A stretch of DNA of 64,000 nucleotides from Pedobacter cryoconitis. GTDB lineage: Bacteria; Bacteroidota; Bacteroidia; Sphingobacteriales; Sphingobacteriaceae. The notes below the pieces were generated by a model. The model searched no databases. It was given only the letters and a program-made list of their open reading frames with translations, and was not told the DNA's origin. The stretch spans positions 1,736,001-1,800,000 of the forward strand of contig NZ_CP014504.1 in NCBI RefSeq assembly GCF_001590605.1. The letters run 5' to 3'. Every line of letters begins with the position of its first letter. Within the stretch, counting starts at the first letter, position 1. Position numbers and translations under genes: made by a program. Shown piece after piece: positions 1 through 8,831 of the stretch.

Positions 1-1008
1 GACCTTTTTTCCATAAACTGGGATCAACTTTATGGCGATAACCGAGGCAAGCACATATCCTATCCCTTGAAAAACAAAGAAAATACCTGTTTCTGAAGAA
101 CTGATCCCAAATCCGGTTTGTAAAAGGACCGCATTGATCAGGAAATAAGAATCCTGCGCCATGAAATAAAATAAGACTGCACAAAGGCCTATATTGAAAT
201 CCTTATAACCAAATAGCCTGACATTGATCAGCGGTTCTTTTCTTTGGAGAAGTTTTCTCTTTTGATCATACAAAAAGACAAACAACAGGACAATTGAGGC
301 ACCTATCAGGACTATACTCCACCAGGGCCAGCCTAGTTCCGCTCCACGGATTAAAGGATAGATCAAGCTAACCAGGGCTACAGTCAGTAGAATTACACCC
401 GTATAATCAAATTTACCCGTTTTTGTTACCGTATTATCTTTCAATAGCTTTGCAGCCAGCAGGGCTGAAATAATGCCCAGTGGAAGGTTAATCAGGAAAA
501 TTAAGCGCCAGCCCGCAATAAAGAAATGAGTGTCCGGTAATACGCCGCCTAGAAACTGACCAATCACGGATGCGGCCCCCGCTATACTTCCATAGATCCC
601 CAACGCTTTAATACGTTCTTCGGGAGAAGGAAAGATCAGCTGAATATAAGCAATACCCTGTGGTACCATAAAAGCAGCACTGATTCCCTGAAAGAAACGG
701 GCTGTATTTAATTGAAAAGCTGTTTGAGAGATTCCGCAGAGCAGCGAAGCGAAAGTAAAAGATAGCATCGCAATGATAAATACTTTCTTTTTACCAAAGT
801 AATCTCCTGCCCTGCCACCGGTAATTAAAAATGCAGCATAACCCAGCAGATATAAAGCAATAACGAGTTGTATATCACCATCTGTGCCATGAATTCCCCT
901 TTTGATAGAGGGTATAGCCACATTGACGATAAAAATATCAATGACAGATAAAAAGACCGAAGAAGAAAGGATAAGAAGTACTATCCATTTAGAAGGTTGC
1001 TTGCTCAT
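1..1008 (-). CDS. MFS drug exporter, DHA2 (EmrB/QacA) type, 3' end outside window
   Basis: This frame stays open from the ATG at 1008 to the window edge, giving the first 336 residues of a major facilitator. The first helix carries the acidic IDIFIVNVAIPSI pattern usual in 14-helix DHA2 exporters. Motif A is seen as GGRAGDYFGKKKVF and motif C as GQFLGGVLPD, the signature of antiporters. Such proteins export toxic compounds or metabolites in exchange for protons across the inner membrane; the substrate cannot be told. It is divergent from the HxlR regulator at 1123, which probably controls it. The C-terminal helices lie beyond base 1. Confidence 0.85.
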   Translation of the reverse strand, partial: MSKQPSKWIVLLILSSSVFLSVIDIFIVNVAIPSIKRGIHGTDGDIQLVIALYLLGYAAFLITGGRAGDYFGKKKVFIIAMLSFTFASLLCGISQTAFQLNTARFFQGISAAFMVPQGIAYIQLIFPSPEERIKALGIYGSIAGAASVIGQFLGGVLPDTHFFIAGWRLIFLINLPLGIISALLAAKLLKDNTVTKTGKFDYTGVILLTVALVSLIYPLIRGAELGWPWWSIVLIGASIVLLFVFLYDQKRKLLQRKEPLINVRLFGYKDFNIGLCAVLFYFMAQDSYFLINAVLLQTGFGISSSETGIFFVFQGIGYVLASVIAIKLIPVYGKKV

Positions 1009-1122
1009 TGCTATTTTAATGTGTTTTTTATGGGTATGCGCGTTCGATTATGGTTAACTTTACCGCGCAAAGATGGAAGCTCAATTGAAGTTAAACAAGT
1101 AGTTTGCCGGACAATACTAAGT

Positions 1123-1506
1123 ATGGAAAACAGTACTAATGATGACCCTCAGCCGGTTATAAAACAAGAAAATTACGGGCAGCCGGAAGATAACTGTTCG
1201 ATGACAAACGCATGGAAAGTTATTGGCGGGAAATGGAAACTCCTTTTACTAAATGCAATCCGCCAGGAATGTCCTGCAAGGTTTGGAGCGCTCCGGAAAA
1301 AGATGCAGGATATTACACAAACTACCCTGACTGCACAATTACGTGAACTGGAACGTGATGGCATTATTTCCAGAAAAGCTTATGCAGAATCACCACCTAA
1401 AGTAGAATATCAGCTTACTGAACTGGGGCAAACACTGATCCCGGTGATGCAGGTCTTGTCAGATTGGGGCGATAATTATTGCCAGGTCATTAAATTTAAT
1501 CCTTAG
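1123..1506 (+). CDS. HxlR family transcriptional regulator
   Basis: A 127-residue winged-helix protein. The HxlR core is plain: CSMTNAWKVIGGKWKLLLL, then a recognition helix region around TQTTLTAQLRELERDGII and the wing PPKVEYQLTELG. A longer open frame begins at 997, but that start lies inside the divergent MFS gene and adds 42 residues without family resemblance, so the ATG at 1123 is chosen. The conserved N-terminal Cys of the family is present and may sense electrophiles or oxidants, as in the HypR and YodB relatives. It most likely represses the divergent exporter and perhaps itself. Confidence 0.85.
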   Translation: MENSTNDDPQPVIKQENYGQPEDNCSMTNAWKVIGGKWKLLLLNAIRQECPARFGALRKKMQDITQTTLTAQLRELERDGIISRKAYAESPPKVEYQLTELGQTLIPVMQVLSDWGDNYCQVIKFNP

Positions 1507-1571
1507 CGGCCCTCCGTGCTTTATTCAGGCATACACTAAACTTCAATCCTTCCTAAAACTTTAAACTTACT

Positions 1572-2831
1572 ATGGATCATACCAACAAATCGTCTGCTAC
1601 AAAATATTACGTGATTGCCTGGGTTTTCGGCCTTCTTTTTTATTTCCTGGATTATGTGATCAGGGCTGCTCCGGCAGTGATGATCCCTCAATTATCAGCA
1701 GTATTCAATGTTTCTACTCTGGGCCTGGTATCCATTATAGGCACTTATTATTATACGTATTCCACTTGCAGTTTGATTGCAGGGATCGCGCTCGACAGGT
1801 TTGGCGCAAAATATTCTTTGTTTGCTGGTGCAGTGATTCTGGGAATTGGCGCTTTACTCTTTGTTATTTCCAGCGAATTTGCCGGGAATACTGGTCGTTT
1901 ATTGCAGGGAGCCGGTTGTGCATTTGCTTTTCCGGGCTGTGTTTACCTGGCTACCAAAGGATTTTCTGCCAAATCGTTAGCTACAGCTATTGGTTTTACG
2001 CAGTGTATAGGGATGCTGGGCGGCTCTGCCGGACAATTCGTAGTTGGCCCTTTAATAGAAAAAGGAGTTGATCAGAAAATATTCTGGATTGGTGCAGGTG
2101 TTTTTACGATTATCGTTGCTTTCGGATTATTACTGGTCATTCCAAAAGCTAAAGAAGAACAGAAATCGACTAAACAATTGCACTCAAAAGGATTTTTAAG
2201 TCCTTATAAAGTGGTATTCTCTAATGCTCAGTCCTGGCTTTGCGGAGTTATCTCAGGGCTTTTATTTGCACCAACTACTATTTTTGCGATGACCTGGGGT
2301 GTAGCTTTTTTCCAGCAAGACAGAGCTTTCAGTTTCCATGATGCCACAATTGCTTGTGCAATGGTGCCTATGGGCTGGGTATTTGGTTGTCCGCTTCTGG
2401 GTTACCTGACTGATAAAATTGGCCAGCGTAAACCTGTATTAATTGGTGGTGCAGCGCTGATGATTTTAAGCCTGTTACAGTTATTGTTTTTGCCAGACCT
2501 GGTACCAGCTTATGTGAGTACGTTTATGTTAGGTGTAGCTTCAGGAGCAGCAATGATCCCCTATTCGATTATCAAAGAATCTAATCCCGATCATGTGAAA
2601 GGAAGCGCTACCGGAGCAATCAATTTCATCACTTTTAGTGTAACGACATTAGTAAGCCCATTGTTTAGCCACTACTTTGGTAAAACATTAACTGGTGCAA
2701 CAGCTAAAGCCAGTCATTTTCAGTCTGCCGGGTTATTCTGGGTTGCGGGAATTGCGATCGCCATTGTGGTGAGTTTGTTGCTGAAGGAAACCGGAACAAA
2801 TAAAGCGGAGAAAGTATCAGTAATAGTATAG
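1572..2831 (+). CDS. MFS transporter, 12-helix
   Basis: A 419-residue protein with about 12 hydrophobic segments. Motif A occurs at the loop between helices 2 and 3 (GIALDRFGAKYSLFAG) and again in the second half (GYLTDKIGQRKPVLIGG), as expected for the two-fold repeat of the major facilitator fold. RLLQGAGCAFAFPG matches motif B. A long basic loop around residues 195-215 separates the halves. It is most like the organic-anion and sugar-acid carriers, but the substrate is not readable. It follows the HxlR gene by 65 bases on the same strand and may share its transcript. Confidence 0.8.
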   Translation: MDHTNKSSATKYYVIAWVFGLLFYFLDYVIRAAPAVMIPQLSAVFNVSTLGLVSIIGTYYYTYSTCSLIAGIALDRFGAKYSLFAGAVILGIGALLFVISSEFAGNTGRLLQGAGCAFAFPGCVYLATKGFSAKSLATAIGFTQCIGMLGGSAGQFVVGPLIEKGVDQKIFWIGAGVFTIIVAFGLLLVIPKAKEEQKSTKQLHSKGFLSPYKVVFSNAQSWLCGVISGLLFAPTTIFAMTWGVAFFQQDRAFSFHDATIACAMVPMGWVFGCPLLGYLTDKIGQRKPVLIGGAALMILSLLQLLFLPDLVPAYVSTFMLGVASGAAMIPYSIIKESNPDHVKGSATGAINFITFSVTTLVSPLFSHYFGKTLTGATAKASHFQSAGLFWVAGIAIAIVVSLLLKETGTNKAEKVSVIV

Positions 2832-3192
2832 ATTTTTTACTGGATTCCGGGTATTTGTGGCTGGGTACTGTAGGGGTTGTGTTGTAGGTTGAACTAGGGT
2901 TGAAGTAGCATTCAACTACCCTTGAAGTACCTCAGGCTACTTCAATCCTACTTCAACCCTAGTTCAATACTACTTCAATGTGTACCACAACCCCTACAGT
3001 ACTAGGCCACAACCCCTGCAAAAATGGTTTTTCCAGCTCAATAAATCCAGAGGTGTCCGCGTACCCATAGTTGTGATTTCTTTATCAGTAATTTTTGTTT
3101 TCATATCAATTGATATATTTTTAATTAAATAACACTTAAATAATATAACTTTAATATTACATGAGTCTCTTTACCTAAATATTAATCAACCT
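2832..3192. other. Gene-free stretch with mirrored 11-bp array
   Basis: No plausible gene is seen. The left two thirds hold the inverted array described at 2865-3002. The right part is very AT-rich, contains the 14-bp palindrome ATATCAATTGATAT at 3103-3116, and presumably carries the promoter of the nuclease gene, although no clean TAnnTTTG element is visible. Confidence 0.7.
2865..3002. repeat. Inverted array of eight 11-bp units inside a 17-bp inverted repeat
   Basis: The outer arms at 2865-2881 and 2986-3002 are perfect 17-bp complements. Between them lie four 11-bp units beginning at 2889, 2900, 2911 and 2922 (TTGAACTAGGG, TTGAAGTAGCA, TTCAACTACCC, TTGAAGTACCT), a 4-base centre CAGG, then four units of mostly opposite sense at 2937, 2948, 2959 and 2970 (CTACTTCAATC, CTACTTCAACC, CTAGTTCAATA, CTACTTCAATG). 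A 20-bp perfect pairing, 2889-2908 with 2948-2967, is shifted relative to the outer stem, so several hairpin registers are possible. I do not recognise it as a named element. Confidence 0.85.
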
Positions 3193-4575
3193 ATGAAATT
3201 CAGAAATCTACTTTTCGCCAGCTGCTTGTCACTGGCATTTGCATCGTGCTCGAAAAACACTACGCAAGACCTTAGTCCATCAAACCCATCTGGCCAAAGC
3301 GCTTCAAATCAAGCTACCGCTACTGTCATCACTGAAGACTTCGAATCAGGAAGCAAAAGTTCTTATGCTACCGGAGATGTGACGCTAACTACTGGTTCAT
3401 GGAAGCTGAATGATGCACTGATCGGTTCAACAGCAGCCGATAACAAAGCAGGTACAAAATCTGTACGTATCCGTAACAATGGTATTCTGGGGATGAATTT
3501 TAAAGTGAGCAGTCCAGCTTCAGTATCCGTTAAACATGCTTTATATGGAACTGATAACTCTTCTACATGGCAATTATGGGTGTCAGGTGATAACGGCAGC
3601 ACTTATTCACAAGTGGGCGCTACCATCACGACTTCGTCAAGCCAATTGGCCACTGCTACTTTTGCAATCACTAAAACTGGTAACCTGACTTTCGAAATCC
3701 GTAAAGTGTCGGGTGGTACTGCGCGTATTAACATCGATGATGTCAGTTTTAGTACAGGTGGCGGCACTCCTCCTACCGATCCGGGTACTGATCCGGGTAC
3801 AGGTACACCGGGTAATGCTGCTGACAATAACAATTTATTGCTGGGAAACCCAACCAATGCACAACCAAGTATCAATTCAACAGCGAATTACCTGATGGAC
3901 CAGACTTATTTCACGGAGTCTTATAACAGAGATAAAGGTACGCCTAACTGGGTATCATGGCATATTAGCAGTACTGATCTGGGCAGTACTTCCCGTTCTG
4001 ATAACTTCAGAGCAGATATTAACCTGCCTTCTGGCTGGTATGGTGTAAGCAATACAAGCTATTCTGGTTCTGGTTTTGACCGCGGGCATAACTGTCCTTC
4101 AGGTGACCGGACTTCAAGCAGCGCTGCAAACTCAGCTACGTTTTTAATGACGAATATGATCCCGCAAGCGCCTAAAAACAATCAGCAAACCTGGGCAACT
4201 CTTGAAAATTACGTACGTTCTTTAGTGACTGCTGGCAATGAAGTTTATGTGGTTATGGGTTCTTATGGATCTGGTGGTACAGGTTCAAACGGCTTTCAGA
4301 CTACGATTGATGGTGGAAAAGTAAATGTACCTTCCCGTGTTTGGAAAGTTATTGTTGTAATCCCGAATGGCAACAATGACCTTTCACGCATTACGACTGC
4401 AACACGCGTGATTGCTGTAGATACACCAAACGATCAAAATACAGTTAATCCAGACTGGAAGCAATACCTGACTACTGTGAAATCTATTGAAACAGCTGCA
4501 GGCGTTAACATTATGTCTAATGTAAGTCAAAGCATACAGACGGTTCTTGAAAACCGTACTGATTCGGGCACTTAA
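3193..4575 (+). CDS. Lipoprotein DNA/RNA non-specific endonuclease (NucA type)
   Basis: A 460-residue exported nuclease. A lipoprotein signal ends at the lipobox LAFASC, so the protein should be acylated and face the periplasm or cell surface. Residues about 45-195 form a beta-rich module (starting ITEDFESGS) that looks like a carbohydrate-binding or jelly-roll domain, followed by a Pro/Gly/Thr linker at about 195-210. The nuclease domain follows, with the beta-beta-alpha metal signature DRGHNCPSGDR at residues 296-306; His299 is the expected general base, and the Asn residues near APKNNQQ fit the metal ligand. It probably degrades extracellular nucleic acid for nutrition. A terminator follows at 4589. 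Confidence 0.85.
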   Translation: MKFRNLLFASCLSLAFASCSKNTTQDLSPSNPSGQSASNQATATVITEDFESGSKSSYATGDVTLTTGSWKLNDALIGSTAADNKAGTKSVRIRNNGILGMNFKVSSPASVSVKHALYGTDNSSTWQLWVSGDNGSTYSQVGATITTSSSQLATATFAITKTGNLTFEIRKVSGGTARINIDDVSFSTGGGTPPTDPGTDPGTGTPGNAADNNNLLLGNPTNAQPSINSTANYLMDQTYFTESYNRDKGTPNWVSWHISSTDLGSTSRSDNFRADINLPSGWYGVSNTSYSGSGFDRGHNCPSGDRTSSSAANSATFLMTNMIPQAPKNNQQTWATLENYVRSLVTAGNEVYVVMGSYGSGGTGSNGFQTTIDGGKVNVPSRVWKVIVVIPNGNNDLSRITTATRVIAVDTPNDQNTVNPDWKQYLTTVKSIETAAGVNIMSNVSQSIQTVLENRTDSGT

Positions 4576-4588
4576 CCAAAGCAGCGAT

Positions 4589-4635
4589 TTAAAAAAGGGG
4601 AAGGAGACTGTATAAGTTTCATTCCCCTTTTTTAA
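4589..4635 (+). terminator. Rho-independent terminator after nuclease gene
   Basis: The sequence TTAAAAAAGGGGAA at 4589-4602 pairs with TTCCCCTTTTTTAA at 4622-4635 around a 19-base loop, ending in a T run. It lies 14 bases after the nuclease stop codon. Confidence 0.8.
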
Positions 4636-4652
4636 TTTATCACCAGATGTAA

Positions 4653-4671
4653 TTACTAATATATTTAGTAA
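4653..4671. promoter_or_regulatory. Candidate operator: 19-bp palindrome upstream of dinB
   Basis: TTACTAA, a 5-base centre TATAT, then TTAGTAA form a perfect palindrome just upstream of the promoter of the dinB-dnaE2 pair. Its position next to the -33 element suits a repressor of DNA-damage genes. Which regulator binds is not shown here. Confidence 0.5.
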
Positions 4672-4675
4672 AATA

Positions 4676-4708
4676 TTGGTTATAACGACTATTTTTAGCA
4701 TACATTTG
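4676..4708 (+). promoter_or_regulatory. Bacteroidota-type promoter of dinB-dnaE2
   Basis: TACATTTG at 4701-4708 matches the TAnnTTTG -7 element exactly. A TTG at 4676-4678 lies 22 bases upstream, slightly longer than the usual spacing. The predicted start near 4713 leaves a leader of about 15 bases before the dinB ATG at 4728. Confidence 0.6.
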
Positions 4709-4727
4709 TGTAAAAATAAATCGTTTT

Positions 4728-5882
4728 ATGGCAGAGAAACACATCATACATATGGATCAGGACTCTTTTTTCGTCTCTGTCGAAGTCCGGAAAGATTCAA
4801 AACTAGCTGGTCTGCCGGTTATTATCGGTGGTATTTCTGATCGTGGTGTGGTGGCCTCCTGTAGTTATGAAGCCCGCAAATTTGGCGTCCATTCTGCCAT
4901 GTCTTCCCGTATGGCAAAAATGCTTTGCCCTCATGCTATTTTTATTAAGGGGAACATGGATGCTTATTCTGAAGCTTCACAAGAAATTACTGAAATCTTA
5001 AGGTCCCGTGTTCCGTTGATTGAAAAAGCAAGTATTGATGAACATTATATAGATATGACCGGAATGGACCGTTTCCATGGTACACTGCAGTATGCCCATG
5101 AATTGCGTCAAACGGTAATCAGGGAAACAGGTCTGCCTATCTCCTTCGGTTTATCCGTCAACAAGACCGTTTCCAAAATGGCAACCAATGAATGCAAACC
5201 GAATGGAGAGCTTGATGTCATGCAAAATGAAGTACAGCCATTTCTCAACCCATTATCGATTAGAAAGATCCCCGGACTAGGTGAAAAAACCTTTATGAAA
5301 CTCAGTGATATGGGAATAAAAAAGATTCTCACCCTATCACAGATTCATCCGGATCAAATGGTCAGTCTGCTCGGTAAAAATGGACTTTCTTTGTTGCAAA
5401 AATCGAAAGGTATTGATCAGTCTGAAGTTATCCCCTACCAGGAGCAAAAAAGTATAGGTACACAATGTACTTTTAAGGCCGATACGATTGATGTGGAAAC
5501 TATCAATAACCTGATTACCTCTATGGTGATGGACTTGGGGTTTGAATTGCGGCAGAAACAGAAAATTGCAGCTTGTATTACAGTAACCCTTCGCTATTCC
5601 AATTTTGAAGACGTGACTAAACAGGCAACGATTTCTTATACTTCAATGGACGCGGTGCTGATCTGTAAAGCCAAAGAGTTATTCAAACAATTGTATCAGA
5701 AACGTATGCTGATTCGCCTGGTTGGTGTACGCCTTTCTAACCTGGTGAATGGTTTTGAGCAGATTGATCTGTATGAGAATTCGCAGGAGCAATATAATTT
5801 ATGCCAGGCTATGGATAAAATACGTCAGCGTTTTGGCGGAAAAGCGATAACCATGGCTTCTGTACTGGACTTGAAAATCTAA
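4728..5882 (+). CDS. dinB: DNA polymerase IV, Y-family translesion polymerase
   Basis: A 384-residue Y-family polymerase. The catalytic carboxylates are present: Asp10 in HMDQDSFFVSVE, and Asp104-Glu105 in SIDEHYIDM, so it should be active, unlike ImuB proteins that lack them. The palm motif SYEARKFGVHSAMSS and the helix-hairpin-helix thumb region (IRKIPGLGEKTFMKL) follow, then a little-finger domain. It copies past damaged bases with low fidelity. The dnaE2 gene starts 4 bases after its stop, so both are made from one transcript; the palindrome and promoter upstream suggest damage-regulated expression. Confidence 0.92.
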   Translation: MAEKHIIHMDQDSFFVSVEVRKDSKLAGLPVIIGGISDRGVVASCSYEARKFGVHSAMSSRMAKMLCPHAIFIKGNMDAYSEASQEITEILRSRVPLIEKASIDEHYIDMTGMDRFHGTLQYAHELRQTVIRETGLPISFGLSVNKTVSKMATNECKPNGELDVMQNEVQPFLNPLSIRKIPGLGEKTFMKLSDMGIKKILTLSQIHPDQMVSLLGKNGLSLLQKSKGIDQSEVIPYQEQKSIGTQCTFKADTIDVETINNLITSMVMDLGFELRQKQKIAACITVTLRYSNFEDVTKQATISYTSMDAVLICKAKELFKQLYQKRMLIRLVGVRLSNLVNGFEQIDLYENSQEQYNLCQAMDKIRQRFGGKAITMASVLDLKI

Positions 5883-5886
5883 GCTG

Positions 5887-8829
5887 ATGTACTTGAATGT
5901 CCACTCTCATTATAGCCTCCGTTATGGCACAATCGCGGTCCCTAAACTGATCGAAGCAGCCGCGGCTAAAGGGATTACTCAAATGGTACTGACCGATCTG
6001 AACAATTCTACCGGGGTAATGGAATTTTGGAGGGCTTGTAATGCAGCTGGAATTAAACCAATTGGCGGATTAGAATTCCGCAGGAATAAAAAATTGCTGT
6101 ACATCGGTATTGCCAGAAATAAGGAAGGTATGAAGGAATTGAACGATTTCCTGACCTTTCATAACCTCAAGCAGCAAGAATTGCCGGATCAGCCTCCTGT
6201 ATTTAAAAACTGTTTTATCATTTACCCTTATGTGTATGGGAAAATACTCAGAGAAAATGAGTTTATGGGGATTCGTTTTGATGAATTACACCAGCTTTAT
6301 GAAAAAGAGATCAAGGATTTCGCGGCTAAACTTGTCATTTTACAACCGGTCGTTTTTCTGGATAAAATAGGATACCGTTTACATGAATATTTGCGGAGTG
6401 TTGACCTGAATACACTTTTAACTAAAACAAGCACGGCCGATAAATGCAGTCCTTCGGATACTTTCCTGCCGCCTGGAGAATTGGAAACCCGCTTTAGCAA
6501 GTATCCTTTTATCCTGGAAAATACCCGGCAGTTGCTGGATGGTTGTGTGATGGATTATGAGCAGGGTAAGCAGAAACTTAACCGGAAAACCTTTACCGGA
6601 AGTATGTCCAGAGACAAAGAATTGCTCGAAGAACTGGCTATGAAAGGTTTAGCAGAACGTTATGGAGAAGGCCATGAAAAAGCATTGGAGAAGGTGAAAT
6701 ATGAACTTAAAATCATTCATGACCTGAATTTTTGCGCTTATTTTCTCATCACCTGGGACATTATTCAGTACTCGGTAAGCCAGGGTTATTATCATGTGGG
6801 GCGTGGTTCAGGGGCAAATAGTACAGTAGCTTACTGTTTGAGAATCACTGATGTTGACCCTTTGGAGCTGGACCTTTACTTTGATCGGTTTCTCAATGCG
6901 CAGCGAACTTCTCCCCCCGATTTTGATATCGATTATTCGTGGGATGAAAGGGAAAATGTACAGCAGTATATTTTTGAGAAGTATGGTGCAGCACATACGG
7001 CTTTATTAGGTACGATGTCTACTTTCAAAGATCGTTCTGTGATCCGGGAAATTGGTAAGGTCATGGGTTTGCCCAAGGCAGAGATTGATAGCTTTACAGA
7101 CCGTACTCAGGATCTGGCTAATCAGGGTAATCCTACCTTTAAAAAAATCATGGCTGTTGCAGAATTGATGAACAGTATGCCTAACCAGCGCAGTATTCAT
7201 GCTGGTGGAGTCTTGATTTCTGAAGAACCCATCACTTATTATACAGCGCTGGACCTGCCTCCTAAAGGAATGGCTACCGTACAATGGGATATGTACGAAG
7301 CAGAACTGATTGGTTATGACAAATATGATATTTTAAGTCAGCGCGGTATTGGTCACATTAAAGAAGCCGTAAGACTGGTGGAGCAGAATCTGGGTTTGAA
7401 AATAGATGTGCACCAGGTTAAGAAGTTCATGAAAGACCCGGCGCTGAATGCCAGACTGCAATCCGGGAATACAATTGGTTGTTTTTATATTGAATCACCA
7501 GCAATGCGTCAGCTGCTGGCCAAACTCAAATGCGACAATTACCTTACACTGGTTGCTGCAAGTTCTATCATCCGGCCTGGTGTGGCACAATCGGGTATGA
7601 TGAAGACTTACATTCAGAATCACCATCAACCAGAAACCGTGAACTACCTGCACCCGGTCATGAAAGAACAGATGCAGGAAACCTATGGGGTGATGGTGTA
7701 TCAGGAAGACGTGATTAAAGTCTGTATCCACTATGCCGGGATGAATAGCAGTGATGCCGATATATTACGCAGAGGAATGAGCGGAAAATACCGTTCCCGT
7801 ATGGAGTTTGATAAGTTAATTGATAAATTCTTTGCAGGTGCCAGTAAACTGGGACGTGAAGAAGTAACCACTAAAGAAGTGTGGCGACAAGTTTCTTCAT
7901 TTGCAGGTTATAGCTTCTCTAAAGCACATTCTGCAAGTTTTGCAGTAGAAAGTTACCAGAGCCTGTTTCTGAAAACTTATTATCCGATAGAGTTTATGGT
8001 GGCTGTACTGAATAATTACGGCGGTTTTTATTCCCGCTGGTTATATGTACACGAACTGCGTAAGGCTGGTGCACGCGTACATCTGCCTTGCGTGAATAAG
8101 AGTACTCCGGTAGTCTCCTTAAGTGGAGCTGATGCCTACCTGGGCTTTATTGGGATACTGGGACTGACGTTAAAATTGATGGAACAGATTCCTGAAGAAC
8201 GGCACAGAAATGGAGATTACCTTGATTTAACTGATTTTGTAAAACGTACAGCAATTAGCCTGGATCAGGCAATTATACTGATTCGTACCGGAGCTTTACG
8301 TTTCACCGGGCGCAGCAAAAAGGAATTGCTTTGGGATGTACATTCTTTACTTGGCTCTAAAGTGAAAGTGCAGAATCATGCACAGTTATTTGAAGCAGAA
8401 CACAAACATTATCAGCTGCCCGAATTCGTGAATACAACATTGGAAGATGCGTACCACGAGCTTGAATTACTTGGTTTTCCACTTAGTCTTTCTTCTTTTG
8501 ATTTGCTGCAAACTGATTACCGCGGACATCCGCAGACCAATGACCTGTTTAGTTATGTGGGGCAGATTGTTAAAATGGTTGGTCTTTATGTTTGTGAAAA
8601 GACGGTGCATACCAAGAACAATAAAAAGATGTGGTTTGGTACTTTCCTGGATGCAGAAGGCAATTTCTTTGATACCACTCATTTTTCAAGCAGTACTCCA
8701 TCTTATCCGTTTCGTGGAGCAGGTTGTTACCTGATTTTAGGTAAAGTAGTGGAAGACTTTGGTTATCCGAGTGTAGAAGTGATCAAATTTGCCAAGTTAC
8801 CGATTGTCGGTAATCCTGTATTGGAATAA
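5887..8829 (+). CDS. dnaE2: DNA polymerase III alpha subunit, error-prone DnaE2-like
   Basis: A 980-residue C-family polymerase, shorter than the roughly 1160-residue replicative DnaE. An N-terminal PHP domain starts with NVHSHYSLRYG. The palm is marked by GRGSGANSTVAYCL and PDFDID at residues 344-349, where Asp345 and Asp347 fit the first two catalytic aspartates. SFAGYSFSKAHSASFAVESY marks the fingers and tandem HhH region. The C-terminal OB fold is short and the tau-binding tail appears absent, as in mutagenesis-cassette forms. Being translated with dinB, it probably extends from lesions after damage. No imuA-like gene lies beside it. Confidence 0.88.
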   Translation: MYLNVHSHYSLRYGTIAVPKLIEAAAAKGITQMVLTDLNNSTGVMEFWRACNAAGIKPIGGLEFRRNKKLLYIGIARNKEGMKELNDFLTFHNLKQQELPDQPPVFKNCFIIYPYVYGKILRENEFMGIRFDELHQLYEKEIKDFAAKLVILQPVVFLDKIGYRLHEYLRSVDLNTLLTKTSTADKCSPSDTFLPPGELETRFSKYPFILENTRQLLDGCVMDYEQGKQKLNRKTFTGSMSRDKELLEELAMKGLAERYGEGHEKALEKVKYELKIIHDLNFCAYFLITWDIIQYSVSQGYYHVGRGSGANSTVAYCLRITDVDPLELDLYFDRFLNAQRTSPPDFDIDYSWDERENVQQYIFEKYGAAHTALLGTMSTFKDRSVIREIGKVMGLPKAEIDSFTDRTQDLANQGNPTFKKIMAVAELMNSMPNQRSIHAGGVLISEEPITYYTALDLPPKGMATVQWDMYEAELIGYDKYDILSQRGIGHIKEAVRLVEQNLGLKIDVHQVKKFMKDPALNARLQSGNTIGCFYIESPAMRQLLAKLKCDNYLTLVAASSIIRPGVAQSGMMKTYIQNHHQPETVNYLHPVMKEQMQETYGVMVYQEDVIKVCIHYAGMNSSDADILRRGMSGKYRSRMEFDKLIDKFFAGASKLGREEVTTKEVWRQVSSFAGYSFSKAHSASFAVESYQSLFLKTYYPIEFMVAVLNNYGGFYSRWLYVHELRKAGARVHLPCVNKSTPVVSLSGADAYLGFIGILGLTLKLMEQIPEERHRNGDYLDLTDFVKRTAISLDQAIILIRTGALRFTGRSKKELLWDVHSLLGSKVKVQNHAQLFEAEHKHYQLPEFVNTTLEDAYHELELLGFPLSLSSFDLLQTDYRGHPQTNDLFSYVGQIVKMVGLYVCEKTVHTKNNKKMWFGTFLDAEGNFFDTTHFSSSTPSYPFRGAGCYLILGKVVEDFGYPSVEVIKFAKLPIVGNPVLE

Positions 8830-8831
8830 TA

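Noticed and set aside
2889..2980. 11-bp units as a CRISPR or as a simple terminator
   Set aside because: Units are far too short and contiguous for CRISPR; there is no T run after the outer stem, so a plain terminator does not explain it.
8447..8734. Alternate-frame open frames inside dnaE2 and other long genes
   Set aside because: They are shadows of well-supported genes, with no recognisable motif or start context.
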